Source: Charina bottae (lineage: Eukaryota; Chordata; Lepidosauria; Squamata; Charinaidae). Taken from it: a DNA stretch of 64,000 nt. Below, piece after piece: positions 1-11,779 of the stretch. Below the pieces are notes generated by a model. It saw nothing but the letters and a program-made list of their open reading frames with translations. It was not told the DNA's origin and searched no databases. The first letter of the stretch is position 1. Each line of letters begins with the position of its first letter. Both the position numbers and the translations under genes were made by a program. Location of the stretch: positions 19,070,001 through 19,134,000 of the forward strand of contig JALMGJ010000008.1 in NCBI GenBank assembly GCA_023362775.1, read 5' to 3'.

Positions 1-129
1 AAAATATTGAGACAGTCCTTCAGTATGCAAATATTAAACTCTCACTATGAAGTGATAGATAATATAGATTTGTTGATTTATTTCTTCAAATACAAAAATG
101 TATATTCTGTCTGATTCATGAGACACAAG

Positions 130-1035
130 GAGGCAATGCTATAAGCCCTCTTCAAGACGTTATCTCTCAACCAGCTGTTCCTGTTAATTATTGACCAGTT
201 TTCAACCTATATTTTCTGTAAGGTTGTTGAGAAGATCGTTGGACTTCAACTACAGAGGATCCTGGATGAGATGGTTTACTTTCAGTCAGGATTCAAACCT
301 GGGCACAAGATGGAAACTACCTTAACTACTGTTATGGATGACCTGCAGCAGGATATGGATGTCAGTGTGTGCTTCTCCTGGCCCTGCTAGATTTCTTGAC
401 AGTATTCTGTACCATTAACTATGGCATCCTTTTGGATCATCTGCAAAGGTTGGGGCCTGTGGGCACTGTTTTGCAGTGATTCTATTCCTTCCTGAGTGAA
501 CAATACCAACTGGCATTGTTGTAGAAGGACAGCTCAAGTCTTTGGAGACTCTAATATTGGGTGCCTCAGGAGTTGGTCATCTTTCCAATATTATTTAACA
601 TCTACATGAAGCCACTAGGAAAGGTCATCAATTGATTTAGGGTTCATCAATATCATCAATATGCTGAGATACTCAAAACTTTAGATCTCAACCCTAGGCT
701 GAGCAGGAACATGGTGAATGTCCTGATGTATTATTTGAAAGCTGTGATGAACTAGTTAGGGACAAACAGACTGAACCTGAATCCCAGCAAGATGAAGTTA
801 CTGTTTGTACAGAAAGTTTCTGGATATATGGATGTTTCATCCATTGTTCTTGATAATACACCAACAAAACCCAGCTTGCCAGACTGGATCTCAACTTCAC
901 ATATAGGAACTCGCATCCTGTCAACTGCTGGCAACAGTTTTGGTCACCACCAAGTTCTAACAGAATATCATTGCCACTCCTCCTCTCTTGGAAACCCTTT
1001 CTGGACAGATTCCATACAGAAGAACCTCTCTATCT
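130..1035 (+). pseudogene. Decayed CR1/L2-type LINE, reverse transcriptase region
   Basis: Translation in shifting frames gives the RT region of the same LINE family that is better preserved at 60-62 kb: a GKVVEKVV-like segment near 220-240, an FQSGF(R)PG-like segment near 280-305, a 'LLDHLQRLGP' segment near 435-460, an 'LFNIYMKPLGKVI' segment near 590-630 and an 'NRLNLNPSKMKLLFV' segment near 765-810. The family normally encodes an apurinic endonuclease followed by RT. Here the endonuclease is absent, as in a usual 5'-truncated LINE copy. Many stops and frameshifts show a dead, old copy. The 3' end is not clear; recognisable similarity fades by about 1.03 kb. Confidence 0.75.
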
Positions 1036-3861
1036 TCACCCAGCAAGGTCTCAGTGATACTGTATATGCAAGCCAGCCCTCTTCTCCAGCACCATGTTAT
1101 AAATGAGGAAATGTTTATTACACATGGATTTGTATTCAAGAAAACCAGTTTGAGACTAGGGTCCACAGCACCTAGGACGTTGGGTGAAGGCTGGGGGGCT
1201 AGAAGAGGGACAAATGCAAAATTCCCTATCCCCTTCCCCTGTAACAGCCTATCTACCTCCCTCTGCCTGTCACTACAGCAATCCTCCTCCAACTCTTCAG
1301 ACTCTTCCCTTAACCATTTTCTAATTGCAGTCCTAGCAGCCAGCTGGGACTAGTCAGCCTCTGTTCTGTCACTCTCACCCACAAGATTCCCCCCCCCCCA
1401 CACACATATACATATCTATATATCCAGGCCTTTTGCTCCATAAGGTGGCAGAGTCCACTATGCTCTGGTTCTTGGAATTCTTGCCCCTATGATGTCTCAC
1501 CCAATGGGCTAGGTTTCTACACTTTCCCTTGCCTCTTACCCATGGGACTCATCCAAGTGTAATTTTTTTTAACTGCCCTTTCCCTTCCTGTTGAAGCATT
1601 CTTCACCCAGACGGACCTTAAGGCTACTTGTTCTTAGATATCAGTCTAAAATGCCTAAATAAATAAATAAATAAATAATAAATAAATCCTATAAACAAAC
1701 AAAAATCTCTTGGCAACTTCTTCTTCTCTTTTTTTTTTTTGGCCCTTCCCTCTTCCTCCATCCAAATAATCTTTGCACTATCCACATACCAATCCATCCC
1801 AATATTTCCTTTAGTCCAACTACTTTTTTCCCAACTCCTACATGCCCTTCACCAATCTTTGGCTTCCAGTTACTTCATCCATTCTCTTTATGTGAAAAAT
1901 GAGCTGTAAATGAGTTTCTATTTCAAATCTAGTTCATCCTTTAGATATGCTTTTTTCTACATCTATGATATTTATTCCCTACTGAGATTGGTGAAGTATG
2001 CATCAATTGCTAAGCATGTTTTCTTTGAAGTTTAATGAAGCTTTTCCCAAGTACGTTTGTGAATAATAGCCCTAATAGGTCTCGACTGCAAAAGTCCAGG
2101 TGACCATTAGATGGAAGCAAAGAGATAAAGTCAACTCTAGTTCTATCCTGCCAGCTACTGGTTGTCTTGATTTTTTTTTTGGCAGCACAAAATGGTAGTC
2201 CTATATAGGTATGATTTATTAAACTCCTTAAAACTTCAGAGTAAGTCTATATTGCAGCTTTATTGAAGCTGCTGCTCTCCAGATGTGTTAAAATTGAAAG
2301 TTCAAGAATTTCTAGGAATTTTGGGAGACTGCTATATAGGCTGCTATATAGGATCTGGATGTTTTTCAGACTTACTTCTGGAAAAAAAAGTATCATTTAA
2401 TTACATGCGGAAAGTAACCTAATGATCTAAAAATCAAATTGTGAAAGCAATTCAGCATCTTAAATTTTCAGCAATAACAATAACTCCTTAAAACGTACTT
2501 TTGTAGCTAAAAGCGTGGTTTATTAAAAAAATCACATTCATCTGTTTGGTCCTCGTGGGGTTAATTTAATTCTGCAGGCTTACCAGCTGAGACTAATCAT
2601 GTCAAAGGCAAGGTTATATAAATCTCTATGACCTAGAACAGGACATATGATGGGAGATTGCTTCAACTCTCTGTTTGGCTTTGTTCAGGGAACTAAGAGA
2701 ACAGCCCTTTGGGGACTGCTAAGTCCATCTTAGGTTGCCAGATGTCCCTTATTTAAGGCAATGTCCACTTTCCAGAGAAATCTGCAGATATCCCTTACTG
2801 TCTTCATGCATCTTAGAAATGAATTGGCAGCTCCTCTACAAAAGAGGTTTATTGTCATTCTCATCTTATCCTTCTGGATCTTTTTAAATTTTTCACCAGA
2901 GGATCCAAGTATTGTCAGACTCAATTCCCATTACCCCAAGCATATATGATCCAGGTGCTGTTGGGATTGTGTTAACTGGGTTTGAAAAAGCTGCAGGACA
3001 ACATCTGGAGGACCATATGTTATCAGCTCCATGTTGACCCAAATTTAAAAGTTCATGAACCTAGGAAATGTGTCTTTGCCCAAAAGTACATAAATGATAA
3101 TTTTAAAAAACTGGCCTGTTTTTATTTGTTTTCCGAAGCTGAAGGAAATAAACATCAGTTCCTATTTCTTCTTCAAAGAAAAAGATATTCTGCATTTTCA
3201 TAGTCATTAACTATTTAATAGAATCAAGTCTTAAAAAGAAACAAAGCTAATCAGGAAACAACATCAGTTACAATTGTATAGAAAAACAAAATATATTTTC
3301 ATATAGCTTGTATATAAGACACAGTGTTATCTTGCCTACAAAAATATACACGCATGCACACACACACAAAGTAAAAGCAAATAAAAACATTTCTTGATTA
3401 AGAAAGTGAACAGGAAAAAGAATGAGCAAACTGGAGTGTTACAGTCCCTGCAGTGAGCCATTTTAACAGCATAAAGTAATTATTAATAGAACCACATTTA
3501 TTTTGTTTGACTACCTCCTAAAGAATTTCAATGCCAGCTGACATAGACCTGCTTATGTTTAGTTAAGCATCAGAGAAAGTTAGAAGCAGCCAAATCAACA
3601 GTATAACATGCAGAAAAATGTTTAAAAGTTAGCAAGGAATGAACATCTGATTTAGGTGTTTTTAATTGCTAAACTTTATGGAGATAAATCTTCTTTCAGA
3701 ATTAGTGCCTTAAAATCCTTAGTAATCTACTTTAGTGATTCTTGAACATGAAAATGATGTCAGATGATCAGTCTTACAAAGACTACAAATCACATCAGTC
3801 CAAGTCAGCCAGGTAAGGGAATGTCTGGGGTGATAAGTGTTGTCAAATGTGTTCTACTTAT
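1036..3861. other. AT-rich noncoding DNA, no gene seen
   Basis: No open frame here resembles a known protein. Small features are a C run at about 1388-1397, an (AAAT)n tract at about 1656-1688 of the kind that ends L2-type LINEs and SINEs, and a short CA tract near 3356-3368. The rest appears unique. Confidence 0.6.
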
Positions 3862-3960
3862 CATTGATTGATTGATTGATTATGCACCATCAAGTTGGTG
3901 TCACCTCTTAGTGACCACATAGATAGATTTTCTGCTGCTTCTTCAAAGTCCACTAGCCAA
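3862..3960. repeat. GATT microsatellite plus short reptilian repeat fragment
   Basis: A short (GATT)n tract at about 3863-3880 leads into a segment reading as 'tatgcaccatcaagttggtg' then a stretch on a 'gtgaccacatagatagat' theme. This resembles the 3' end of RTE-type LINEs and SINEs common in squamates (the theme of a gap, 'gtcgactctTagcgacc', seen also at 63.24 kb). Only about 80 bases are recognisable, so the family call is tentative. Confidence 0.4.
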
Positions 3961-4417
3961 CATAAAATATATCAAATGAAAAGTATCCCTCATGAGCAAT
4001 TGCAATGTATTGCAAGAATTGGAGCTGTCAGGGCCTTGTTGTTTCAGGCCAAGGAAATTGTTGGCAGCACTGAGGTGGCAGAAATGGAGGAAAGTTTCCT
4101 TGAGGCATCAATGCTGAATATATATTTTAAAAACCATATAGTGGAGCTGGTACTTGTAAAGGTACAGTGGATCCTTGGGTAATTTATTAAATGCAAATAT
4201 TTGAGGAGGTATGTAAAATAAAAGGAAATAATTCTTACTATTTCTATTTCCTTTCCACTGATGAGTTCAAGATTTTGTGTAGTTTTATTCTTTGATTTAT
4301 ATTAACACAAGATGTTGAAACAACATATTTTTTATTAAGGACATGGAGAGACAGAGGTAACAACAATATGACTGCTCTCAAATTTACATCTAAACTGCAT
4401 TATTGAATACCCTAGCA

Positions 4418-4614
4418 CAGCAGTCCCCAACCTTTCTGGCACCAGGGACCAGTCGTGGAAGAAAATTTTTCCATGGACTGGGGGGGCGGGGTTTGCAGGC
4501 GGGAGCCAATTGCACACACCGGGGGGCGGGGTTTGCAGAAGGGAGCCCCGCGGCCCACTTCCTAACAGGCCACAGCCCACTAGTGGGCCACAGCCCACAG
4601 GTTGGGGACCCCTG
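4418..4614. mobile_element. hAT-type MITE with 8-bp target duplication
   Basis: A 197-bp non-coding element. It starts cagcagtccccaacc and ends ggttggggacccctg, giving 15-bp imperfect terminal inverted repeats. It is bordered by a perfect 8-bp direct repeat, CCCTAGCA, at 4410-4417 and 4615-4622. Eight-base duplications centred on CTAG-like sequence are typical of hAT transposons. The interior (about 4467-4550) is GC-rich and holds roughly two units of a 38-39-bp minisatellite with an inverted CCAAT box and a GC box; the same unit recurs at 58.15-58.26 kb. There is no transposase, so it must have been mobilised by an enzyme encoded elsewhere. Confidence 0.85.
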
Positions 4615-5115
4615 CCCTAGCAGACATTTAGAACAATTTAATTTTCTGGAAAATGATTAAATATAAAAAATAGATAACCCATATTTCCTAAACAGTTCTC
4701 CCCAATACATTTTTCATTTTCTGTAATTCTGTGGAATACATATATTAAGTACCAGATGAAATTGATTTTTTTAATTCCTAATTTGGGATGCAAAGTTCAT
4801 TTTGACTGTGGTTCTCATCCTTTACTTCAGCTTCACAGTTCCTTTTCAACATACATTTTCATCTGCCAATGAGAGAACTGCACTGGTGCTTATGCATTAT
4901 GTATGATACTGAAGGTGATGGCCGCTGCTTGTTTTAAATTCTACATTGTAAACTAGGTACAACAGAAAGAAAGACTATATCAAACTTTAAAAACTAGAGA
5001 ACTGAGTATAAATTTATGTATTAGATATTGGCCTTCCTTTTCCTCATCCAAAATCAGTGATGTCTAGTTTGAACGTTGACTAGTTATTCCTTTAAACAAG
5101 TAGTAAAATGTAGAC

Positions 5116-5304
5116 CAGTGCTTTCTAAAGTCCCGCCGTTGGCGACACACCAATGGCGGCGGCTTGGTGGTGCGTGTGGCAGCGGCCTTGTATGTCACGC
5201 TAAAACCCGGAAGCGCTGATGGTGTGACGCTGCCGCGCCATCAGCACTTCCAGGTTTTGTCACGACACACTAATGTTTCATGACACACAGTTTGGAAAGC
5301 TATG
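5116..5304. mobile_element. hAT-type MITE with 8-bp target duplication
   Basis: A 189-bp element. The left end is cagtgctttctaaag and the right end tttggaaagctatg, which form inverted repeats. An exact 8-bp duplication, ATGTAGAC, flanks it at 5108-5115 and 5305-5312. The interior is GC- and CpG-rich and holds 'gacacac' motifs. It belongs to the same family as the element at 27457-27715, which has better-preserved ends (cagagctttccaaact). There is no coding capacity. Confidence 0.85.
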
Positions 5305-5312
5305 ATGTAGAC

Positions 5313-7147
5313 AGTCCTTTCCCTTTCTTATAAGTGGTTTGATTTGATGGAATAAAGATAATAAGCTTATTATTATACTAACATGGTGAAAACTCACCAT
5401 TTAACACTATATTTAAAAACTGTAAGCATATGTGGCCAATTTCCCATTATACTTAGAGACACAGCTGTTGTTGGATTGTGACGTGGCTAAGAGTCACCAC
5501 TACAGAGTTGAAGTCCCACATCTGATAGCCTTGTACTCTATTGAAAGATTCCCAATTTATTCAGAGATACTGTGATGGGTTTCTTTAGGCTCCAAACTAT
5601 GAAGTCCCCTAGGTTGCAAAGTTAAGAGGAAATTTACATCAGGAAATAACTCAGTGGCTGGGTTATAAACTGTATTATGCCAGGGAAATGTAATCTTCCA
5701 GGGAGCATAGTACTCAATGGGCAAAAGTATTGGTTATATAAAATGTCCCTCTTGTTCTCTGTTGCATGCTTGACAGAGGGGAAAAAAAGGAAAAAAACTG
5801 CTTATGCTACCCAAGATGAGCTTTAAAGAATTCTCAGACTACAGTTACCTCATATATGAGAAAGAGAGGTTTATTCCTATCAATTACAAGGAGGAATTCA
5901 AATTACCTCACAAAGAGCATTGCTCCCTGGACGAGAGACATCCATGTAGAGCCTCCAGTGAGTTCCAAAGTCCCAAACATTAACAGAGGATTTTATGGTA
6001 AATGTGATCAAAGCCAGGCTTCTTGCTTATCAATCATTACTTATAGGACATAATGACCTGTCTAACGTACGCAGATTCTGTGATGGGTAATCATTTTTTG
6101 TGCTATAGATGTAAACAGTTTGCTACCAATTACCCCAGAATCAGCCTTTTCCCCCTAAAAATGATGTGATTTAGATTGCCTTTAAAGTGACCTTTAAATC
6201 CTAAATGATACATACACAATTGCCAATTAATACAATGTCTTCCAGACAATTCTGTGCATACTATATGAGTTTGTAAAATAAATACATAAAAATGTGTGTA
6301 TACATAACATGTTTTAATTTCCTTTTATTATGGCAAAACCTTTCCCAGCAGTATATGAAAGTCTTCAAAAATAAAATAATTATAAATGCTGAAGCATGTG
6401 CAGATTGGTATAAATCCATCCTGAAGAGATTTCCATTGATAGATTTTCATTCTGATATTTTTAAGTAAATATTTTATTTTATTTTTTAAAAAACTAAGCA
6501 TTCATCTGACTATTTTAGGGATTGGGCTCATTTTATGTAACAGATAATATGGGACATAAACTGAGAGCAGAATATTCTCAGTAGATAATAGCCAACAGTC
6601 AACCAGCTTCAAGGCTGAGAAGCACATGGCAAAAGTCCCTTAAACAATGGGTGGGGTAGGAGAAAAATGTGCCTGAATTAAACTACATGGGTGTAAAAAA
6701 AGAATTTACATGCTGTAAAGATTCTGATCTAGCTGTACCATGTCATGTGTGTGACAGCCTTAAGCTAAGAACAAACCAAAAGTGCAGTCAAACCATGCCA
6801 AATTGAGTATAATTCTGCTTATGTCTTGACGGTGAGTCTTATAGCTTGATGGCTCTCACCGTACTCCTATTGCTACAGGAGGAGAGGCTTCATATACTGT
6901 TCAAGGATCCGAATAATGGCTACCAACTGATAAGAACTGCACCTTATTCCAATATCATAATCAGGTGGCTATCCAGATAGATCAGCTAGCCAAAATTGTG
7001 AATCAGTGAGCCTAGCATGATGGACAAAATCAACAACTTCCAAAACAGGTAAGCCATAATGGCTGGCCATAAGTTCCTCTTTCTGTAAGGGAAGAGATTT
7101 TACAATGCTAGTCATGGCAGCTAGCCAGCTAGGCATATTTAAAATGA
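5313..7147. other. AT-rich noncoding DNA, no gene seen
   Basis: No protein-like frame and no repeat that I recognise. Short open frames (for example 5856-6053) show no recognisable domain. Confidence 0.55.
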
Positions 7148-8650
7148 CCCACTTTTGACTTCCGGTGAGGACTCATGGCGAACTAGACTCTCTGAAGGAG
7201 TGAAGATGGCATTGCAGCGAGATCGGTGGCCAGATGGCATTTTCTGGCCAGCCAAACCTCTCCGGATAAAGGATAGATCATGAGATTGCCCACTTGCACC
7301 CCAGACAGCTGCTTCTTGTGAGTAAACTTCAGGAACTGAGGTTTCTGCAGCCGGCTCGTGAGTTGAGCAGCTGGGAGTCAAGGGATATCCACCAAGCTCA
7401 CAACCACAATGTAGCCTTATGGACACAAAGTTCTGCCAAACCTTGTTTCTTAATCACTTTGGGGAATTGTTTTATCAATTGATCAACAAGTTTGATAAGA
7501 TACAACAGGAGAGTTTCCTTTAATCCTTGACAAAAGAAGTGTTAAAAATAAGTTTAAGGACATTTAAAAAAACTTTTTTGTTGGAATAAGTGGCAAAAAG
7601 ATGATTAGAAAATTGATTTTAGAAAGTTATAAATGGATTAGGGGTCCAGATGGATTTGAAATAAGATTTTGAAATTGATAATGGGAATCCTTCCCTTAGG
7701 AAAATGCTGTTGTTTTGAATTCTTGAAAGAAAACATGATAGGATGGGAATTTCCATTGGACACTAGAGGGAACCAAAGGGAACTAAAGATTACAATTAAA
7801 GGAGAAGAACACTTAAATTTGACTTACTAACATAGAATGGAGCAAAATACCTTAACACTGGATGTATTCGAGGATGTTCGTGAGCAATGGATCCAGAAGT
7901 TAATCTTAAAAGTGTCTCCCATTATAGATAGATGGCTTTTAAGAGATGTTGTGGAAGAGAAACAAGTTTTGCCAGACAGGACTGGGACTGATCTGAAAGT
8001 GGATTTGAAAATGACAGACTGCAAGAGTGATATGGAAAAAGATGTTACACTGGATATACAAATGAAACTGGCTGATGTCTTAATAATTGAAAGGGAAGTG
8101 CAACTGGCAAACCAAAAAAGGGTCTTAGATAACTTTCTTATAGTGGATCTACAAAAAAGATCTGTTAAAGTTCTGAAGGATTTTGTGAGAAGGGACAAAG
8201 AAAAAATGAAATGAAAAGCTCTAGGACATTATCTGAAAGGATTAAAGATCAAGATTGTTAAAAGTAAAAGGAAGGCATATAAAGTTGGTTTATTTGATCA
8301 AGGTTAAAATAGTTACATTGTTATTTCTGGTAATCCTTAATGGACTTTTGCTGACCAGGACTGAATAAAGAGGTTATAAGGATCTGTTTATAGCTATGAG
8401 ATGAGATATGGAATGAAGATATCTTTTGTTGTATTTTAAGAGAAGGTGATAAGTTGTTAAAATTGTTTATGCAAAAGGGGATGAAAGGGGAAGTCATTTC
8501 TTTATATATTTATTTTCTTTTCAACTACTATATTTTTATTCTTTTGTTCTTTTGTTCTTTTTCTATTTTTTTCTGCACTTTCTATTTTTTCTTTTTATTA
8601 TTTTCTTTTTTGTAGTTTGTATTGGTTTTTATTTGTTTAACTATAATGTT
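7148..8650 (+). mobile_element. Probable LINE-derived non-autonomous element with one short ORF
   Basis: The segment begins with a moderately GC-rich leader (about 7148-7420, 'tgacttccggtgagg' onward), continues through an A-rich leader, a 125-codon ORF at 7837-8214, a 3' region of about 430 bp and a T-rich stretch with a terminal 'taataaaattatc'. A second copy at 40180-40640 matches only from the last codons of the ORF to the end. Copies that share a 3' end and differ in 5' extent are what LINE target-primed reverse transcription produces. I suspect an L1-type element lacking ORF2 because of the leader-ORF-UTR order, but I see no RRM or RT, so the class is inferred. Target duplications were not found. 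Confidence 0.5.
7837..8214 (+). CDS. Unrecognised 125-residue charged ORF inside the repeat at 7.1-8.7 kb
   Basis: The open frame starts MEQNTLTLDVFED and ends at TGA. The product is rich in Lys, Glu, Asp and Leu, with Leu/Val/Ile spaced as in helical or coiled-coil proteins around residues 55-115 (for example LKMTDCKSDMEKDV and LQKRSVKVLKDFVRRDKEK). No catalytic motif, signal peptide or membrane segment is visible. The start is chosen because it is the first ATG and follows the A-rich leader. The tail of the ORF is conserved in the copy at 40.18 kb ('RRDKEK'), which supports it as part of the repeat rather than a host gene. It may be the remnant of a LINE ORF1 (a nucleic-acid-binding coiled-coil protein), but the RRM and C-terminal domains of L1 ORF1p are not seen. 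Confidence 0.4.
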   Translation: MEQNTLTLDVFEDVREQWIQKLILKVSPIIDRWLLRDVVEEKQVLPDRTGTDLKVDLKMTDCKSDMEKDVTLDIQMKLADVLIIEREVQLANQKRVLDNFLIVDLQKRSVKVLKDFVRRDKEKMK

Positions 8651-8665
8651 TAATAAAATTATCTG

Positions 8666-8863
8666 TTGGTCTGCTACAGCCTCTTTTCACCTTCCAGAGG
8701 CCTTGGAATACAGCCCCTCCTGGACTTTATAAATAGCCTATCAGATGTTAATAATCATGCTGCTGTTATAGTAATTGTTGACCCTTTCTTTAAAATCATG
8801 GCTCCTCTCCATGTGTCATACAGTTTCCTTAGCCCCAAGACAGTCCATCTGTTCATTCAATAA
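8666..8863 (+). pseudogene. Possible Ty3/gypsy integrase fragment
   Basis: The 65-codon frame reads LLDFINSLSDVNNHAAVIVI then VDPFFKI. This resembles the start of the gypsy integrase catalytic core, where the first catalytic Asp lies in a 'DFI..LP..(N/G)...I.VVVD(R)FSKM' pattern. The Asp in DFI and the VD are present; the rest of the DDE domain is absent. The match is short and by eye only. An unrelated chance ORF is possible. Confidence 0.4.
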
Positions 8864-8869
8864 GTTTTT

Positions 8870-9329
8870 AGAACCATGATTTGCCCAAGCATGATTTGTG
8901 ATGAAGATCCACAATCCACAGCATGTTGCTGGAGAGTCCTATTTCAACTTTATCCTTGGGCCATCATCCTCAATTGGGTAGAGAAACTGAGACCTCACTC
9001 ATGCCATTTTGACCACTTCTCAAATCTTATGCAATTCTGAATGTAGTCAAGCATCAATATCAGCTACTCCCTAAATTTTGCAGTAGAAATACTGAAACAG
9101 TATTTGTGCATTTTTGCAGCTGAAATACTGAAACAATATTAGGAAAATAGCTTCAAATACATGCATATATTTTATGTGCAGGCAAAGATCAGTATATACA
9201 AGAAATCAGATTTCAGAAAAGCATCCTTATATACAAATTAAGTAGAAGAGTCTTAAGGTTTGAACAAATTGAACAGACGAGTTTGCACATCACTATCAAT
9301 GTACATAGAACCAACTTAACACTACAGCT
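8870..9329. other. Noncoding DNA, no gene seen
   Basis: No recognisable repeat or ORF before the BovB insertion site. Confidence 0.5.
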
Positions 9330-9352
9330 TCCTTTAATATGTTTGCTGTTGT

Positions 9353-11779
9353 TTATTTGTCCAGTCGCTTCCGACTCTTCGTGACTTCATGGACCAGCCC
9401 ACGCCAGAGCTTCCTGTCGGCCTTCACCATCCCCAGCTCCCTCATGGTTAAGTCCGTCACCTCCAGAATATCATCCATCCATCTTGCCCTTGGTCGGCCC
9501 CTCTTCCTTTTGCCTTCCACTTTCCCTAGCATCAGCATCTTCTCCATGGTATCCTGTCTTCTCATTATGTGGCCAAAGTACTTCAGTTTTGCCTTTAATA
9601 TCATTCCCTCAAGTGAGCAGTCTGGCTTTATTTCCTGGAGTATGGAATGGTTTGATCTGCTTGCAGTCCAAGGCACTCTCAGAATTTTCCTCCAACACCA
9701 CAGTTCAAAAGCATCTATCTTCCTTCGCCCAGCCTTCCTTATGGTCCAGCTCTCGCAGCCATAGGTTACTACAGGGAATACCATTGCTTTAACTATGCGG
9801 ACCTTTGTTGTCAGTGTGATGTCTCTGCTCTTAACTATTTTATCAAGATTTGCCATTGCTCTCCTCCCAAGAAGTAGACGTCTTCTGATTTCCGGGCTGC
9901 AGTCAGCATCTGCAGTAATCTTTGCACCTAGAAATACAAAGTCTGTCACTGCCTCCACTTTTTCTCCCTCTATTTGCCAGTTATCAATCAAGCTGGTTGC
10001 CATAATCTTGGTTTTTTTGAGGTTTAACTGCAACCCAGCTTTTGAACTTTCTTCTTTCACCTTCGTCATAAGGCTCCTCAACTCCTCCTCGCTTTCAGCC
10101 ATCAAAGTGGTATCATCTGCATATCTGAGATTGTTAAAGTTTCTTCCAGCGATTTTAACTCCAGCCTTGGATTCCTAAAGCCCAGCACGTCGCATGATGT
10201 GTTCTGCGTACAGGTTGAATAGGTAGGGTGAGAGTATACAGCCCTGCCGTACTCCTTTCCCAATCTTAAACCAGTCCGTTGTTCCGTGCTCTGTTCTTAC
10301 CGTTGCTACTTGGTCGTTATACAGATTCCTCAGGAGGCAGACAAGATGACTTGGTATCCCCATACCACCAAGAACTTGCCACAATTTGTTATGATCCACA
10401 CAGTCAAAGGCTTTAGAATAGTCAATAAAACAAAAATAGATGTTTTTCTGAAACTCCCTGGCTTTCTCCATTATCCAGCGGATATTGGCAATTTGGTCTC
10501 TAGTTCCTCTGCCTTTTCTAAACCCAGCTTGTACATCTGGCAATTCTCCCTCCATGAATTGCTGGAGTCTACCTTGCAAGATCTTGAGCATTACCTTACT
10601 GGCATGTGAAATAAGTGCCACTGTTTGATAGTTTGAACATTCTTTAGTGCTTCCCTTTTTGGTATGGGGATATAAGTTGATTTTTTCCAATCTGATGGCC
10701 ATTCTTGTTTTCCAAATTTGCTGGAATATGGCATGCATCACCTTGACAGCATCATCTTGCAAGATTTTAAACAGTTCAGCTGGGATACCGTCGTCTCCTG
10801 CTGCCTTGTTATTAGCAATGCTTCTTAAGGCCCATTCAACCTGACTCTTCAGGATGTCTGGCTCTAACTCACTGACCACACAGTTAAATCTATCTCTAAT
10901 ATTATTATCCTTCCTATACAGATCTTCCGTATATTCTTACCACCTTTTCTTGATCTCTTCTGCTTCTGTTAGGTCCTTACCATCTTTGTTTTTGATCATA
11001 CCCATTTTTACCTGGAATTTACCTCCGATGTTTCTAATTTTCTGGAAGAGGTCTCTTGTCCTTCCTATTCTATTGTCTTCTTCCACTTCCGCACATTGCT
11101 TGTTTAAAAATAATTCCTTATCTCTTCTGGCTAACCTCTGGAATTTTGCATTTAATTGGGCATATCTCCCCCTATCACTGTTGCCTTTTGCTTTCCTTCT
11201 TTCTTGGGCTACTTCCAGTGTCTCAGCAGACAGCCATCTTGCCTTCTTGGTTTTCTTTTTCTTTGGGACGTTTGTTGTTGCCGCCTCCTGAACAATGTTG
11301 CGAACTTCTGTCCATAGTTCTTCCGGGACCCTATCTACTAAATCTAGTCCCTTAAATCTATTCTTCACCTCCACTGCATATTCCTTAGGAATATTAGTGA
11401 GCTCATATCTAACTGATCTGTGGGTCTTCCCTATTCTCTTTAGTCTGATTCTAAATTTTGCAATAAGAAGTTCGTGATCTGAACTACAGTCAGCTCCAGG
11501 TCTTGTTTTTACCGACTGTATAGATGTCCGCCACCTTTGGCTGCAAAGCATGTAGTCAATCTGATTTCGGTGTCGACCATCTGGTGAAGTCCATGTATAA
11601 AGTCGTCTTTTAGGTTGTTGGAAGAGAGTGTTTGTTATGCACAGTGAGTTGTCTTGGCAAAATTCTATCAGCCTATGTCCTGCTTCATTTTGTTCTCCCA
11701 GACCATGCTTGCCTGTAATTCCAGGTGTCGTCTGACTACCCACCTTAGCATTCCAGTCTCCTGTAATGAAAATAACATC
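9353..11779 (-). pseudogene. BovB endonuclease C-terminal part and reverse transcriptase
   Basis: Three frames that are in register and separated only by two nonsense codons: 11779-10937, 10879-10175 and 10105-9353. In order the product shows VIFITGDWNAKVGS (endonuclease GDWN), DYMLCSQRW, TRPGADCSSDHELL (SDH of the endonuclease active site), NNKAAGDDGIPAELFK, QAGFRKGRGTRDQI, FIDYSKAFDCVDH (RT palm Asp), GVRQGCILSPYLFN, then RYADDTTLM (catalytic YADD, at about 10112-10138) and the C-terminal YGCESWTIRK ... DAFELWCWRK ... YFGHIMRRQD block typical of RTE-clade proteins. The TAA stands where related copies have a Gln codon. Function in life: nicking the target and copying its own RNA into it. This copy is dead by nonsense and by the Penelope interruption. 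Confidence 0.9.

Noticed and set aside
792..1353. Plus and minus frames of 100-120 codons at 0.8-1.35 kb
   Set aside because: The first is LINE decay product; the others have no motif and overlap each other on both strands.
2720..2960. Open frames on both strands around 'ggttgccagatgtcccttat'
   Set aside because: The frames are short and mirror each other; the sequence looks like an old MITE edge but no inverted repeats or duplication were found.
8666..8863. Treating the gypsy-like integrase fragment as proof of a full gypsy element at 8.7 kb
   Set aside because: Only about 30 residues resemble integrase; no RT, LTR or polypurine tract is nearby.
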